A DNA stretch of 41,579 bases from Microscilla marina ATCC 23134 (GTDB taxonomy: Bacteria; Bacteroidota; Bacteroidia; Cytophagales; Microscillaceae): positions 1 to 41,579 of the forward strand of contig NZ_AAWS01000068.1 of NCBI RefSeq assembly GCF_000169175.1, read 5' to 3'. Position numbers and translations under genes: made by a program. Positions 9,206-15,902 of this stretch are shown in pieces. The notes under the pieces are model-generated. The model ran no database searches and was not told the DNA's origin. It was given only the letters and a program-made list of their open reading frames with translations. The stretch's first letter is position 1, and each line of letters opens with the position of its first letter.

Positions 9206-10267
9206 TTATAATGTGTTTTCCACCTCCTCAATCCCCCTAAAAATCTCCAACACCAGTGGCACCACTACCGGGTTTCCGTAGCCTTTGATCGACTCATTTC
9301 GGAGGCGAGGAAGGGTAATTCCGTCCACAGGGGCGGGAAACCCATCATCTCCGCCACAAACCGGGGATTGAGTTTGCCAATTGGGGCGGAACCTGTAGTC
9401 TTGCCTTGGGGCGGGGTAGGTATATCGCCATTTAGGTTGGCAACGGGCAGTAGCTTCATAGTCGCCATCCTGCCCAAGTTCAGGCTGTAGCTGTTCTTGC
9501 CATCTTTGCTCTGCCGTCTCCCATTGGGGGTAAGGGTACAGAGGCTGCCTGGTTCCTGGGTAGTGGGGGTAGGCAGCAGCGAATGAAACATGGCATAGTC
9601 TAGTATACTGTTGGGGCGTAGTTTGCCTGCCATTCGGCTTGTCATGGTTTTGGCTCCCATTGCTTTGAGGCGTGCTACTCTTTCGGGATGATCGCGTTGC
9701 ACTACGGTGGGTGTAGGCCAAAAACCAGACCCGGTCTCTTCGGTGGGGCGCTTCAACGGCACAAGCCGGAATAACCATCGGTTGGACGCTATAACCGAGG
9801 GCTTCGAAGTCTTCACATATTCGGTGGATAACGGCTTCGGCTTCCATTGTTCGGTGTATTGTTTCGCCCTCAGCATTGGCCCCGCTTTCCAGGTGAGTAA
9901 CACGCGGCTGGAGTACCATCGTGGCGATTCCAGCAACGTTTTCACCCAGCACCCAAGTGGGTCTGATCTCTCGTATAGCGCGGAGCATTTCCGGCCAGAG
10001 ATAACGCTCGTCGTTAATTCCTTTGCGTTTTCCAGCCTGGCTGAATGGCTGGCAGGGAAATCCTCCGGTAAGGAGGTCGATTTGCCCGTAATAGGGACTG
10101 AAGTCGATTTGCCTGATGTCTTCATAATGGGTGCTGTCTGGCCAGTAATGGCGGAGAATGGTTTGGCAAAAGGGGTTGTTTTCGACGGTGAAAACATTAA
10201 CCCAGCCCATCCTTTCGGCGGCTAAATCGAAGCCGCCCAGACCACTAAAGAGGCTGGCGTGTCTCAT
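9206..10267 (-). CDS. C5 cytosine DNA methyltransferase (phage type)
   Basis: A 353-residue DNA (cytosine-5)-methyltransferase that transfers a methyl group from SAM to C5 of cytosine in a short recognition site. Motif I is FSGLGGFDLA (7-16), motif IV GGFPCQPFS with catalytic C72, motif VI GENV (E109), motif VIII RRDRVWF (176-182), and motif X near 329 (GYGNPVVVP). The target-recognition region between motifs VIII and X is rich in Tyr, Pro and Gln and low in complexity. All catalytic motifs are intact, so it is probably active. No cognate restriction enzyme is next to it, as is usual for phage orphan methyltransferases that protect phage DNA. It is the last gene of the structural block. A 310-codon frame lies inside it in the +1 frame (see separate entry), which constrains much of its sequence. 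Confidence 0.92.
   Translation of the reverse strand: MRHASLFSGLGGFDLAAERMGWVNVFTVENNPFCQTILRHYWPDSTHYEDIRQIDFSPYYGQIDLLTGGFPCQPFSQAGKRKGINDERYLWPEMLRAIREIRPTWVLGENVAGIATMVLQPRVTHLESGANAEGETIHRTMEAEAVIHRICEDFEALGYSVQPMVIPACAVEAPHRRDRVWFLAYTHRSATRSSRKSSTPQSNGSQNHDKPNGRQTTPQQYTRLCHVSFAAAYPHYPGTRQPLYPYPQWETAEQRWQEQLQPELGQDGDYEATARCQPKWRYTYPAPRQDYRFRPNWQTQSPVCGGDDGFPAPVDGITLPRLRNESIKGYGNPVVVPLVLEIFRGIEEVENTL
9265..10197 (-). CDS. Overlapping ORF nested in the methyltransferase gene (+1 frame)
   Basis: An ATG-started 310-codon frame lies entirely inside the methyltransferase gene on the same strand, shifted +1. It does not look like a random shadow: it carries SGRKCSALYERSDPLG (68-83), three PTPT/PTPP motifs at 160-164 (WPTPT), 208-212 (LPTPT) and 259-263 (IPTPP), DGKNSYSLNLGRM (232-244), and KLNPRFVAEMMGFPPLWTEL (275-294). 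From memory, the same motif series occurs in many proteins listed beside or over phage-type C5 methyltransferases in Bacteroidetes and other phages, which suggests selection in this frame too. Its function is unknown to me. The first third overlaps methyltransferase motifs IV-VI, the rest the target-recognition region. It may be a true dual-coding gene or a by-product of strong composition constraint. Confidence 0.5.
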   Translation of the reverse strand: MFSPSKTTPFAKPFSAITGQTAPIMKTSGKSTSVPITGKSTSLPEDFPASHSARLENAKELTTSVISGRKCSALYERSDPLGCWVKTLLESPRWYSSRVLLTWKAGPMLRAKQYTEQWKPKPLSTEYVKTSKPSVIASNRWLFRLVPLKRPTEETGSGFWPTPTVVQRDHPERVARLKAMGAKTMTSRMAGKLRPNSILDYAMFHSLLPTPTTQEPGSLCTLTPNGRRQSKDGKNSYSLNLGRMATMKLLPVANLNGDIPTPPQGKTTGSAPIGKLNPRFVAEMMGFPPLWTELPFLASEMSRSKATETR

Positions 10268-10365
10268 AAATAAAAATTGTGTTTATACTATTGGTTTTCA
10301 GTATATTACTAGCAGTTTATACGTACACCACAGCTACCAACTATTGACTGAACGCTGTGGACTAT

Positions 10366-10962
10366 TTATCTTGAATCTTCGGGAAGCGGGCTGGTATCAG
10401 TAAACGCGTCCGCTTTATCTTGATTGAGCCTTAACTCCACTGCCTCGTCTGAAATACATTCCAGCGTGTAAGGCTTAAACTCAATGCCTCCTTCGGGGTC
10501 GCCAAAGCGCGCCGACAAGATGGCAAGCTCCCGAATGCCAAAGGCACCAAGTAGTTCATTGTTTACCTTGAGGCTGCTGCGTTTCCTGATAAGTTTCATC
10601 AACCTGCGTAGCTCATCCAGCGGAGCGCTGCCTGCTTGTTCGCTGACCAAAAAGCCCCGAATGGTGAGTTTAAAATTGTCCAGCCCCATATCCTCCAATA
10701 CATTGGTTTCGGCGTTCACCATTTGATTGATCACAATAGATTTAGAGGTACTCACCTCAATGAGCGGCTCCAGGGGAAAAGCATAATCATCCAGCTTCAG
10801 CGGCATCATAATAGGCGTGCTCAACAAACTTTGTTTTTTGCCCTTACCCAAAAGCGCCAAAGGGGTATAGCTTTCTAATAGCTTGCTTGGTTTGGTGAGC
10901 CCTGGATACACAATAAATCGCCCGAAGGCTCTTTGGTATAATTGGTTTAAGTCGTAGGTCAT
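10366..10962 (-). CDS. Phage tail/baseplate-associated protein, DUF6046-like
   Basis: A 198-residue soluble protein with no signal peptide or membrane segment. A central stretch (PLEPLIEVSTSKSIVINQMV, then GTV-like DNFKLTIRGFLV) resembles the DUF6046 proteins that in Bacteroides Mu-like prophages lie just after the tail tube, chaperone and tape measure genes and probably belong to the tail tip or baseplate hub; the assignment is by context and remembered pattern and is moderate. In a complete phage a tape measure would be expected between the chaperone and this gene; none is present. Starts at the ATG at 10962, 285 nt after the chaperone extension, across a repeat-filled spacer. Confidence 0.55.
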   Translation of the reverse strand: MTYDLNQLYQRAFGRFIVYPGLTKPSKLLESYTPLALLGKGKKQSLLSTPIMMPLKLDDYAFPLEPLIEVSTSKSIVINQMVNAETNVLEDMGLDNFKLTIRGFLVSEQAGSAPLDELRRLMKLIRKRSSLKVNNELLGAFGIRELAILSARFGDPEGGIEFKPYTLECISDEAVELRLNQDKADAFTDTSPLPEDSR

Positions 10963-10963
10963 T

Positions 10964-11275
10964 TAGTCGGGAGTTAGGAGTTGGTAGTCGGGAGTTTTTT
11001 ATTATACGATTATTAAATTTGCAATAATGAGAGTAAGTGTTTCATACTCATTAATTTCTGTTACTTAAGATTTCAGAATATAGCAGTGAGCCATCGCACT
11101 ACGTTCGATTCCTTAAGGATTGAGCATTTGAACAAACAGACGCGTGAGCCATCTGCGACGGGCTAAAGCTAATGAGAGCTTTGCTCCACTCCGCCGCACG
11201 GAGAAGCTCATGGCTAAGGACTTGAGGCTGTAACTGAAAACTCTCGTCTACTGACTATAGACTCCCGACTGACTC
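10964..11275. repeat. Dispersed intergenic repeat cluster 1
   Basis: The spacer is bracketed by oppositely oriented copies of a short motif: AGTCGGGAGTT twice at 10966-10996, and its reverse complement GACTCCCGACT at 11260-11270. Between them lie blocks AAAGCTAATG and GGCTGTAACTGAAAA that recur at 14080-14125. The right end runs into the 3' end of the chaperone frame, so the last codons of that gene (VSQSGVYSQ) are repeat sequence. No gene is seen in it. Confidence 0.6.
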
Positions 11276-11466
11276 ACATTCAATGCGGTTTGCTTGCGTT
11301 CTTCCTCTCTGATGTATTCCAACAGGGCAATCTGACGGGCAAACTCGTCGTCTGAAAGCGAATCTATCTCGGTGCTGCTCAGGGAAAAATAGTACCGCAA
11401 AAAGCCTTCGTGGATGGCTTCCCATTGTTCCATGTCCACTTTTTCGCCTTTGATGCGGTACTCGGC
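11248..11466 (-). CDS. Tail assembly chaperone -1 frameshift extension
   Basis: This frame has no convincing start of its own (only a GTG at 11439), but is open right up to the end of the upstream chaperone gene in the -1 frame. It encodes VAEYRIKGEKVDMEQWEAIH, then a helical stretch ending REEERKQTAL. In lambda G/GT, Mu gp41 and many other tailed phages the second chaperone domain is made only by -1 slippage, and the arrangement here fits exactly: the heptamer A_AAA_AAG immediately precedes the zero-frame stop. The extension would add 73 residues to give a 279-residue fusion. Its last ~10 codons lie inside a dispersed repeat, so the natural C-terminus may have been replaced. Confidence 0.75.
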   Translation of the reverse strand, partial: AEYRIKGEKVDMEQWEAIHEGFLRYYFSLSSTEIDSLSDDEFARQIALLEYIREEERKQTALNVSQSGVYSQ

Positions 11467-12086
11467 TACTTTTTTACCAGCTCTACTATTTTCCGGGTTT
11501 TAAGTTCCTGAATTGCAGCAAGTACGCCCATATAGGCAAAGTCGTCCTGGCGGAGCCCGTTCAGGTCGCCTTCCTGCCAAATCATTTCCAGCAAGTGCAT
11601 TTCAGTGCCAAAAGGTTTGTTGGCGGTGTTGCGTTTTTCGGCTTGTTTGCGTTGCCTGCGGCTAGGTTTTGCCACCTTACCCACAAAGCCTTTGACTTTA
11701 AGTTCGTAGAGGTTTTCGTCTGCCAGGAAACGGGTTTCGGCATCGGGTATTTCTACCCAAGGCTCAAACTCATTCAGGGCAGCTTCATACAAATCTTCGT
11801 TCACAAGCCAGGCTTCATTGCCCGCCAGCCAACAGCTCTTAAAGAGTAAATCTTCAAAATCAATGGTGGTTTTGCCTTTTTTAAACTGGGCAATGGCCAC
11901 CCGCATAATGGGTAAATCAGGTCGGCGCAGCCAAAGCCTGTGTCCTTCGCCATCATCGGCGGCAAGCACTTCTCCAAAGGTAACTTTCCACTGAGCTTCT
12001 TCTTCTTTGGAAGGTGGAGTGCTTCGGTACTTTTGTTCTCCGTGAGTAAAAAATTCGGGAGCAGTATTTTCTTTTATTTGTGTCAT
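11466..12086 (-). CDS. Phage tail assembly chaperone (zero-frame product)
   Basis: A 206-residue acidic protein placed directly after the tail tube gene, where contractile and siphophages encode the tape-measure chaperone. It starts MTQIKENTAPEF, has an N-terminal beta-rich half (LWLRRPDLPIMRVA) and a basic linker (KPSRRQRKQAEKR near 150), and ends IVELVKK. The final codons GTA AAA AAG TAG contain the slippery heptamer A_AAA_AAG (11475 down to 11469) for -1 frameshifting into the next frame. Function in guiding tape measure assembly is from family knowledge and position; sequence similarity to named families is weak. The tape measure gene itself is missing. Its first five residues and leader match the 14156-14626 gene, suggesting a duplicated start region. 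Confidence 0.7.
   Translation of the reverse strand: MTQIKENTAPEFFTHGEQKYRSTPPSKEEEAQWKVTFGEVLAADDGEGHRLWLRRPDLPIMRVAIAQFKKGKTTIDFEDLLFKSCWLAGNEAWLVNEDLYEAALNEFEPWVEIPDAETRFLADENLYELKVKGFVGKVAKPSRRQRKQAEKRNTANKPFGTEMHLLEMIWQEGDLNGLRQDDFAYMGVLAAIQELKTRKIVELVKK
11469..11475 (-). promoter_or_regulatory. -1 ribosomal frameshift site A_AAA_AAG
   Basis: The heptamer reads in zero frame as GTA AAA AAG with TAG next. Slippage by -1 continues as AAA AAA GTA GCC GAG TAC into the downstream open frame. This is one of the most efficient slippery sites known in bacteria, and the adjacent stop codon would favour pausing. Confidence 0.8.
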
Positions 12087-12115
12087 GTTTTAAAAAAAGA
12101 TTGTTAAAAATTGCT

Positions 12116-12205
12116 GGTATTGTTCAATTGTTCGCAAAGCGACTCAGAGTGGCTTCGCCCAACCATAAAACCATTTAACAATAAGCGAAGCGCAACAATT
12201 GAACA
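12116..12205. repeat. Intergenic repeat with CCCAACCATAAAACCAT core, copy 1
   Basis: The spacer between tube and chaperone genes holds GGCTTCGCCCAACCATAAAA flanked by an inverted pair (TGTTCAATTGTTCGC near 12120 and GCAACAATTGAACA near 12191). Related copies lie at 12655-12715, 14640-14775 and, inverted, 24960-25005. Such spacers are unusual in compact phage structural operons. Confidence 0.6.
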
Positions 12206-12208
12206 CTG

Positions 12209-12637
12209 CTACTGCCTGCTAATCTTCCCAATACTAATAGGCAGTTCAACTTCCATAAAGTCATCACCTTGCTCCATGGTAAGTTCATACTCAGTTACTT
12301 CTACATTATTCAGAATATGAGTGACTACCAGCCCATTCTCAGCATATACCAGGGTAATATCAAAAGGATCGAGGTCGGTCAGGTCAGCTCCACCGTTCTG
12401 GATGGCGGCTTTTTCTAAGGCAATCACTTCCCGAAACAACAGCTTGATGCTGCCCTCGTATTCTTTCTTTCCCTTGGCACGGGCAATCGGGTCTTTACCC
12501 CGCCCGTGGATGTTTGCCTTGCTTTTTGACACCTTGTATTTAAAGCCGCGAAAGCCGTCTACAATTCGCCCAAACAGGGTGATCGTTACATCTTCCCAGC
12601 CTATTTCAAAGGGGAGTTGTGAGGAGTTATTAGCCAT
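12209..12637 (-). CDS. Phage tail tube protein (contractile tail)
   Basis: A 142-residue beta-rich protein directly after the sheath gene, the position of the tail tube (Mu gpM, P2 gpFII) in contractile phages. It opens with a GWEDVTITLFGRIVDGF stretch, contains FKYKVSKSKANIHGRGKDP (the typical tube-family positive loop with G-x-G), and ends with alternating beta segments (VEVTEYELTMEQGDDF). Length is normal for tube proteins. Tube subunits stack as hexamers inside the sheath and form the DNA channel. Gene order and pattern agree; the identification is good though not from a search. Confidence 0.8.
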   Translation of the reverse strand: MANNSSQLPFEIGWEDVTITLFGRIVDGFRGFKYKVSKSKANIHGRGKDPIARAKGKKEYEGSIKLLFREVIALEKAAIQNGGADLTDLDPFDITLVYAENGLVVTHILNNVEVTEYELTMEQGDDFMEVELPISIGKISRQ

Positions 12638-12654
12638 TTTTTAAATCTTTAAAT

Positions 12655-12715
12655 TGTTCATTGTAGTGGTGTTGTATTGCATGGCTTTGCCCAACCATCT
12701 AACCATACTTTTTTA
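12655..12715. repeat. Intergenic repeat, copy 2 (short)
   Basis: Holds GGCTTTGCCCAACCAT, close to the core of copies at 12150 and 14707, in the spacer between sheath and tube genes. Confidence 0.5.
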
Positions 12716-13927
12716 ACTTGGATTCACAAACCCCAAATCAATGGTGATTTTTTGCGCCATGCCCACGGGTTCAATGTCAATTTTCACCTTGAGCTCGGCA
12801 GTGGCAATCACGTCCTGGTCAGGGTCAATCAGCGGAGTGACCGAAGACACCTCTCCGTTGTTGGTCATTTGCAAGTCCAGGGCTTTTTTGATGTCCTGCT
12901 CAAACGCCTTCACCCTGGCCACAGGTAACTTGCCTTGCTCCAGCTGAAAATCGTCCAGGAGTTCCTGCACATACACATTGTAGGCAATGCGCGCCACCTT
13001 ATCTGCCACCCTGCCCCGGCCAATGCTGTTGTAGTCGGTGATGAGCGCAATGGCCACCGGGTCGCCGTTGAGGTAATACCCGGCACGGTTGGCAAAAGCA
13101 CGGGGGACAATGTAGCCGCGTTGGTGCAACAAGTTGAGGTTGCCCTGTCCATACTCTTCTACCGTTTTTTTAGGCGTAGCAGCCGTGACGATATACGCCT
13201 TTTGAATGCCTAAGTCGCCGTCTTTTACCCGCCCAATGTTGCGTTGCACAGGCACCCCGGCTACTTTGCCCAGTACCAAGCCCAGCCAACTGCCTTCGTA
13301 AGTATCGTCGTGCCAACCCAAACACACCGATACCCGGTTGGCGGTTTGAGTGCGTAAATTACTCACTGCCGAAGCATTGCCCTGAAAGTCGCGCCCTTCC
13401 AATATCACCTGCACAGGTTGGTGCAATGCCTGTTGAGTATTGATAAGTAGTTGGGCATTTGCCAAAGCCGCCAGGATATCAGGGTCTAACTCTTCGCTGG
13501 GGCTGGCGTTATACGCCGCATCGGGTACCCTGCCCACTCCCAATAGTTTGATGTTGCCTTGTTTTTGGTTGAGCAAATCAGGGGCATAGTTACCAGCGGT
13601 ATCCAGCATTTCTGCCATCGTTACTGTTTTGGGGGCAAGCATCAAGTAGAGTTCAGCTCCTTCACCCGCCTGACGGTAAAAGTCTACACAATGGGCGTAT
13701 ACTTTCAGCGAATTGCTGGTGTCATATTCGGCAGTAATGCCTTTTTTCTGCACATCTTTGATCCCGAAAAAGGGACCAATGACTGTCCCCAAATCAAACC
13801 CTGCATCCCCTGAAAGGGGCACGGCAACGCCCGAAAGCAGCATGGCCGCCACCCCGTCGTTGCTAAAACCCGCCCCGCCGAGTTGCCCATCCAGGTAATT
13901 GACCGAAACGTCTGGTAAGTTGTTCAT
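12713..13927 (-). CDS. Phage tail sheath protein (DUF2586 type)
   Basis: A 404-residue contractile tail sheath protein. It starts PDVSVNYLDGQLGG; the middle contains VQVILEGRDFQGN and TANRVSVCLGWHDD, and the C-terminal half has YIVPRAFANRAGYYLNGDPV followed by YNSIGRGRVADKVARIAYNV, features typical of the DUF2586 sheath family of Bacteroidetes Mu-like and related phages. The sheath surrounds the tail tube and contracts to drive it through the cell envelope. The gene is intact, with an ATG start at 13927 and the tube gene following 75 nt after its end. The presence of sheath plus tube establishes a myovirus-type tail. Confidence 0.88.
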   Translation of the reverse strand: MNNLPDVSVNYLDGQLGGAGFSNDGVAAMLLSGVAVPLSGDAGFDLGTVIGPFFGIKDVQKKGITAEYDTSNSLKVYAHCVDFYRQAGEGAELYLMLAPKTVTMAEMLDTAGNYAPDLLNQKQGNIKLLGVGRVPDAAYNASPSEELDPDILAALANAQLLINTQQALHQPVQVILEGRDFQGNASAVSNLRTQTANRVSVCLGWHDDTYEGSWLGLVLGKVAGVPVQRNIGRVKDGDLGIQKAYIVTAATPKKTVEEYGQGNLNLLHQRGYIVPRAFANRAGYYLNGDPVAIALITDYNSIGRGRVADKVARIAYNVYVQELLDDFQLEQGKLPVARVKAFEQDIKKALDLQMTNNGEVSSVTPLIDPDQDVIATAELKVKIDIEPVGMAQKITIDLGFVNPS

Positions 13928-13935
13928 AGTTTTTT

Positions 13936-14144
13936 TAGTTGGTAGTTAGTAGTCGGGAGACCATAGTTAGTAATGTAGTATTATTAGATTTGCAAAAGTG
14001 ATTAAGCTTCGGCCTGTGAACTTTATACCTATCTAAAATCAACGTGCTATAAAGTTGGTTACCTGCTTAAAAAACAGCCTCAAGCTAAAAGCTAATGGCT
14101 AAAAGCTTAAGGCTGTAGAAACTCCTGTCTACCAACTCCCAACT
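13936..14144. repeat. Dispersed intergenic repeat cluster 2
   Basis: The whole 229-nt spacer is repeat material. Its ends are an inverted pair (GTAGTTAGTAGTCGGGAG at 13942-13959 and CTCCTGTCTACCAACTCCC at 14122-14140). Inside is a strong hairpin from ACAGCCTCAAGCT to AGCTTAAGGCTGT (14073-14116, one mismatch), whose loop carries AAAGCTAATGGCTAAAAGC. Blocks are shared with the 10964-11275 spacer. No coding sequence is seen. Confidence 0.6.
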
Positions 14145-14155
14145 TTGGACTATTT

Positions 14156-14626
14156 CTACTTCTTTGCTTTCACTCCAGCCGTACCACTTTTGCGTACTGT
14201 AGTTGCCGCTTTTTTAGCCTCGGCTGCTTTTTCCTCTGCTTTTACCTGCTTTGTGAGGTTTGCCGAAATATCATCCTTATCTTCTACATTATCTTCCACT
14301 ATGGGCTCACTCTCCACTACTTTTTTAGCAGTGGCTTTCGCCGAAGTTTTGCCTACCTTGGGGGTGGCTTCTTCTTCCTCTACATCTTCTATCACTCCAA
14401 AGGCTTGTTCCTGGCGACCTTCGGCATATTCGGGGTTTTGAAACCGAAAAATGCGGGTGTGGAACTTATGCGAGTGCTTGACCGCGAGGCTCTGACCGCC
14501 AGGGTCATCGGCAAAAATATTGGTGTCTGAGAGCACCAGTAGGGTTGCCTGATCACGGTAGCGCTGAAAGGCTTCGGGTAATATTGCCCGAAGCTCTTCT
14601 TTGTTGTATTGTTTGATTTGTGTCAT
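14156..14626 (-). CDS. Phage protein between capsid and sheath, Lys/Glu/Ala-rich tail
   Basis: A 156-residue protein I cannot assign to a named family. Residues 1-75 look folded (VLSDTNIFADDPGGQSLAVK, then HTRIFRFQNPEYAEG). Residues 80-156 are a low-complexity charged tail, acidic first (VIEDVEEEE) then Lys/Ala-rich, probably disordered. The position between major capsid and sheath is occupied in Mu by gp35, so a head-tail or decoration role is possible but unproven. The start MTQIKQ and its leader closely match the chaperone gene at 12086, which points to a copied 5' region. Confidence 0.6.
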   Translation of the reverse strand: MTQIKQYNKEELRAILPEAFQRYRDQATLLVLSDTNIFADDPGGQSLAVKHSHKFHTRIFRFQNPEYAEGRQEQAFGVIEDVEEEEATPKVGKTSAKATAKKVVESEPIVEDNVEDKDDISANLTKQVKAEEKAAEAKKAATTVRKSGTAGVKAKK

Positions 14627-14639
14627 GTTTAAATTGTTA

Positions 14640-14775
14640 TGATTGTTAAAAAAATAATTGTTGGGATTGTTAGATTGTTAAATAGTTCGCAAGGCGCAGT
14701 AGAATGGCTTCGCCCAACCATAACATAGAGCCATAAAACCATTTAAAATGGAACAATGAGCCGTAGGCAACAACA
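14640..14775. repeat. Intergenic repeat with CCATAAAACCATTT core, copy 3
   Basis: The spacer upstream of the 156-aa gene holds GGCTTCGCCCAACCATAACA, then GAGCCATAAAACCATTTAAA, both related to the 12116-12205 spacer, and several short ATTGTT units. No coding sequence is seen. Confidence 0.55.
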
Positions 14776-14783
14776 ATTGAGTT

Positions 14784-15671
14784 TTACCCCACGATCGCTC
14801 CAACTGCCCGGTTAGCTTTGGGCAACGCCACATAGTACATGCGGAAGCCCACTTCGTGTTGGCGCAAACGAGGGTTGTTTTCAGAGCGCTGCCAGTACAT
14901 TTTTACCTCCCGGTCGCGTGCCTTAAACATCTCAGAATTTACAAAACCCACGCTGGCAATGCGGTCGGTGCCAGGGTTGTATAAGCTGCCAAAAGCTTTC
15001 TTGATGCCACTGTCGGCATAATAAGGCAAAGAGGTGTATTCGCCGATCATAAAGCCATACAAACGCAGGGGTTGCCCTTCTCTAATATTTGCGTATTGGT
15101 CACGAAAGCTTTCGTGGGTAGTAATCAAATCCTGGATGTGGGCAGGCGAAAGAATCAATTCCCTGCCTTGCTTGGGTACATTGTTATCATCCCAGCGTCG
15201 CTTGAGATGAGCCACATCGCCAGGCACCATGCGGTTACGGGTAATCCCATCTTCGCTCACGGCTTCGCCACTGGTCACAATCACCGGAGTGCGCGCGGTA
15301 TTGCTCGCCGGAGCAAAAGCGTGAATGGCTTTGTCGCCCGTTGCCTCGCGCATTGATTCGGTGTGCTTGGTGGTGGTTTCGCCCATTTTATCAATCGAAA
15401 TGGCGTACAAGGTATCGTCCGACACCGAGGTGTTTTCGGTGTCAAACTTGTCCAGGCTAATGGCCACATCCGAGTCTACATCGTTTACCGTAGCAATGGG
15501 GTAAGTACTGTTATTGATGAGCACCTTGGGGTCAGCCCCCAATTCGGTGAGGTGAATCACTTTGTTATTGACCAGATCGCTGCGATCCGGGATGCGATTC
15601 ATAAATGAAGTATCCTTTCTGAACTTGCGAATTACCTCACCCGTCCAGATTTCCTTATGAACTCCTGCCAT
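14784..15671 (-). CDS. Major capsid protein
   Basis: A 295-residue phage major capsid protein, predicted to have an HK97-type fold. It begins MAGVHKEIWTGEVIRKFR, followed by HLTELGADPKVLINNSTYP, a pattern typical of capsid proteins of Bacteroidetes Mu-like prophages. Later segments include DDTLYAISIDKMGETTTKHT (the E-loop/spine region) and MYWQRSENNPRLRQHEVGFR near the C-terminus. It follows the protease-scaffold gene, as in nearly all tailed phages. Length is normal for this group, ATG start at 15671, no sign of damage. 415 copies would be usual for a T=7 head, but the T number cannot be read from sequence. Confidence 0.85.
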   Translation of the reverse strand: MAGVHKEIWTGEVIRKFRKDTSFMNRIPDRSDLVNNKVIHLTELGADPKVLINNSTYPIATVNDVDSDVAISLDKFDTENTSVSDDTLYAISIDKMGETTTKHTESMREATGDKAIHAFAPASNTARTPVIVTSGEAVSEDGITRNRMVPGDVAHLKRRWDDNNVPKQGRELILSPAHIQDLITTHESFRDQYANIREGQPLRLYGFMIGEYTSLPYYADSGIKKAFGSLYNPGTDRIASVGFVNSEMFKARDREVKMYWQRSENNPRLRQHEVGFRMYYVALPKANRAVGAIVG

Positions 15672-15726
15672 AAAATTTTGAATATTTAGTGTAAATGTTT
15701 TGAAATAATCGGAAGTCTGATAAAGC

Positions 15727-15750
15727 TCCTGACTCCCGACTACTGACTAA
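15727..15750 (-). repeat. Dispersed CTCCCGACTACTGACT motif, single copy
   Basis: Reads CTGACTCCCGACTACTGACT on the plus strand in the spacer upstream of the capsid gene. It is the same motif that brackets the spacers at 10964-11275 and 13936-14144. Confidence 0.55.
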
Positions 15751-15790
15751 AAAACTATACTAGGATTAAAGTGATTTTAGGATTTATAGG

Positions 15791-15834
15791 ATTAGCTGAA
15801 GCTGAGCTCAGCACAGCAAAGCTGTAGCTTCGGT
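15791..15834 (-). repeat. Dispersed hairpin repeat (ACCGA-CTACAGC-GCTGTG), copy in prophage
   Basis: On the minus strand reads ACCGAAGCTACAGC, then GCTGTGCTGAGCTCAGC, ending AGCTAAT. Two related copies on the plus strand lie at 38547-38590 and 40400-40446, in ordinary chromosomal spacers. The CTACAGC and GCTGTG parts can pair as a short hairpin. Confidence 0.6.
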
Positions 15835-15902
15835 TGATTAATGTTGGTATTCAGACAATTAGTCAAAGTCCATCCTCAAAACCATTTTTGTTTAAGTATA
15901 AC

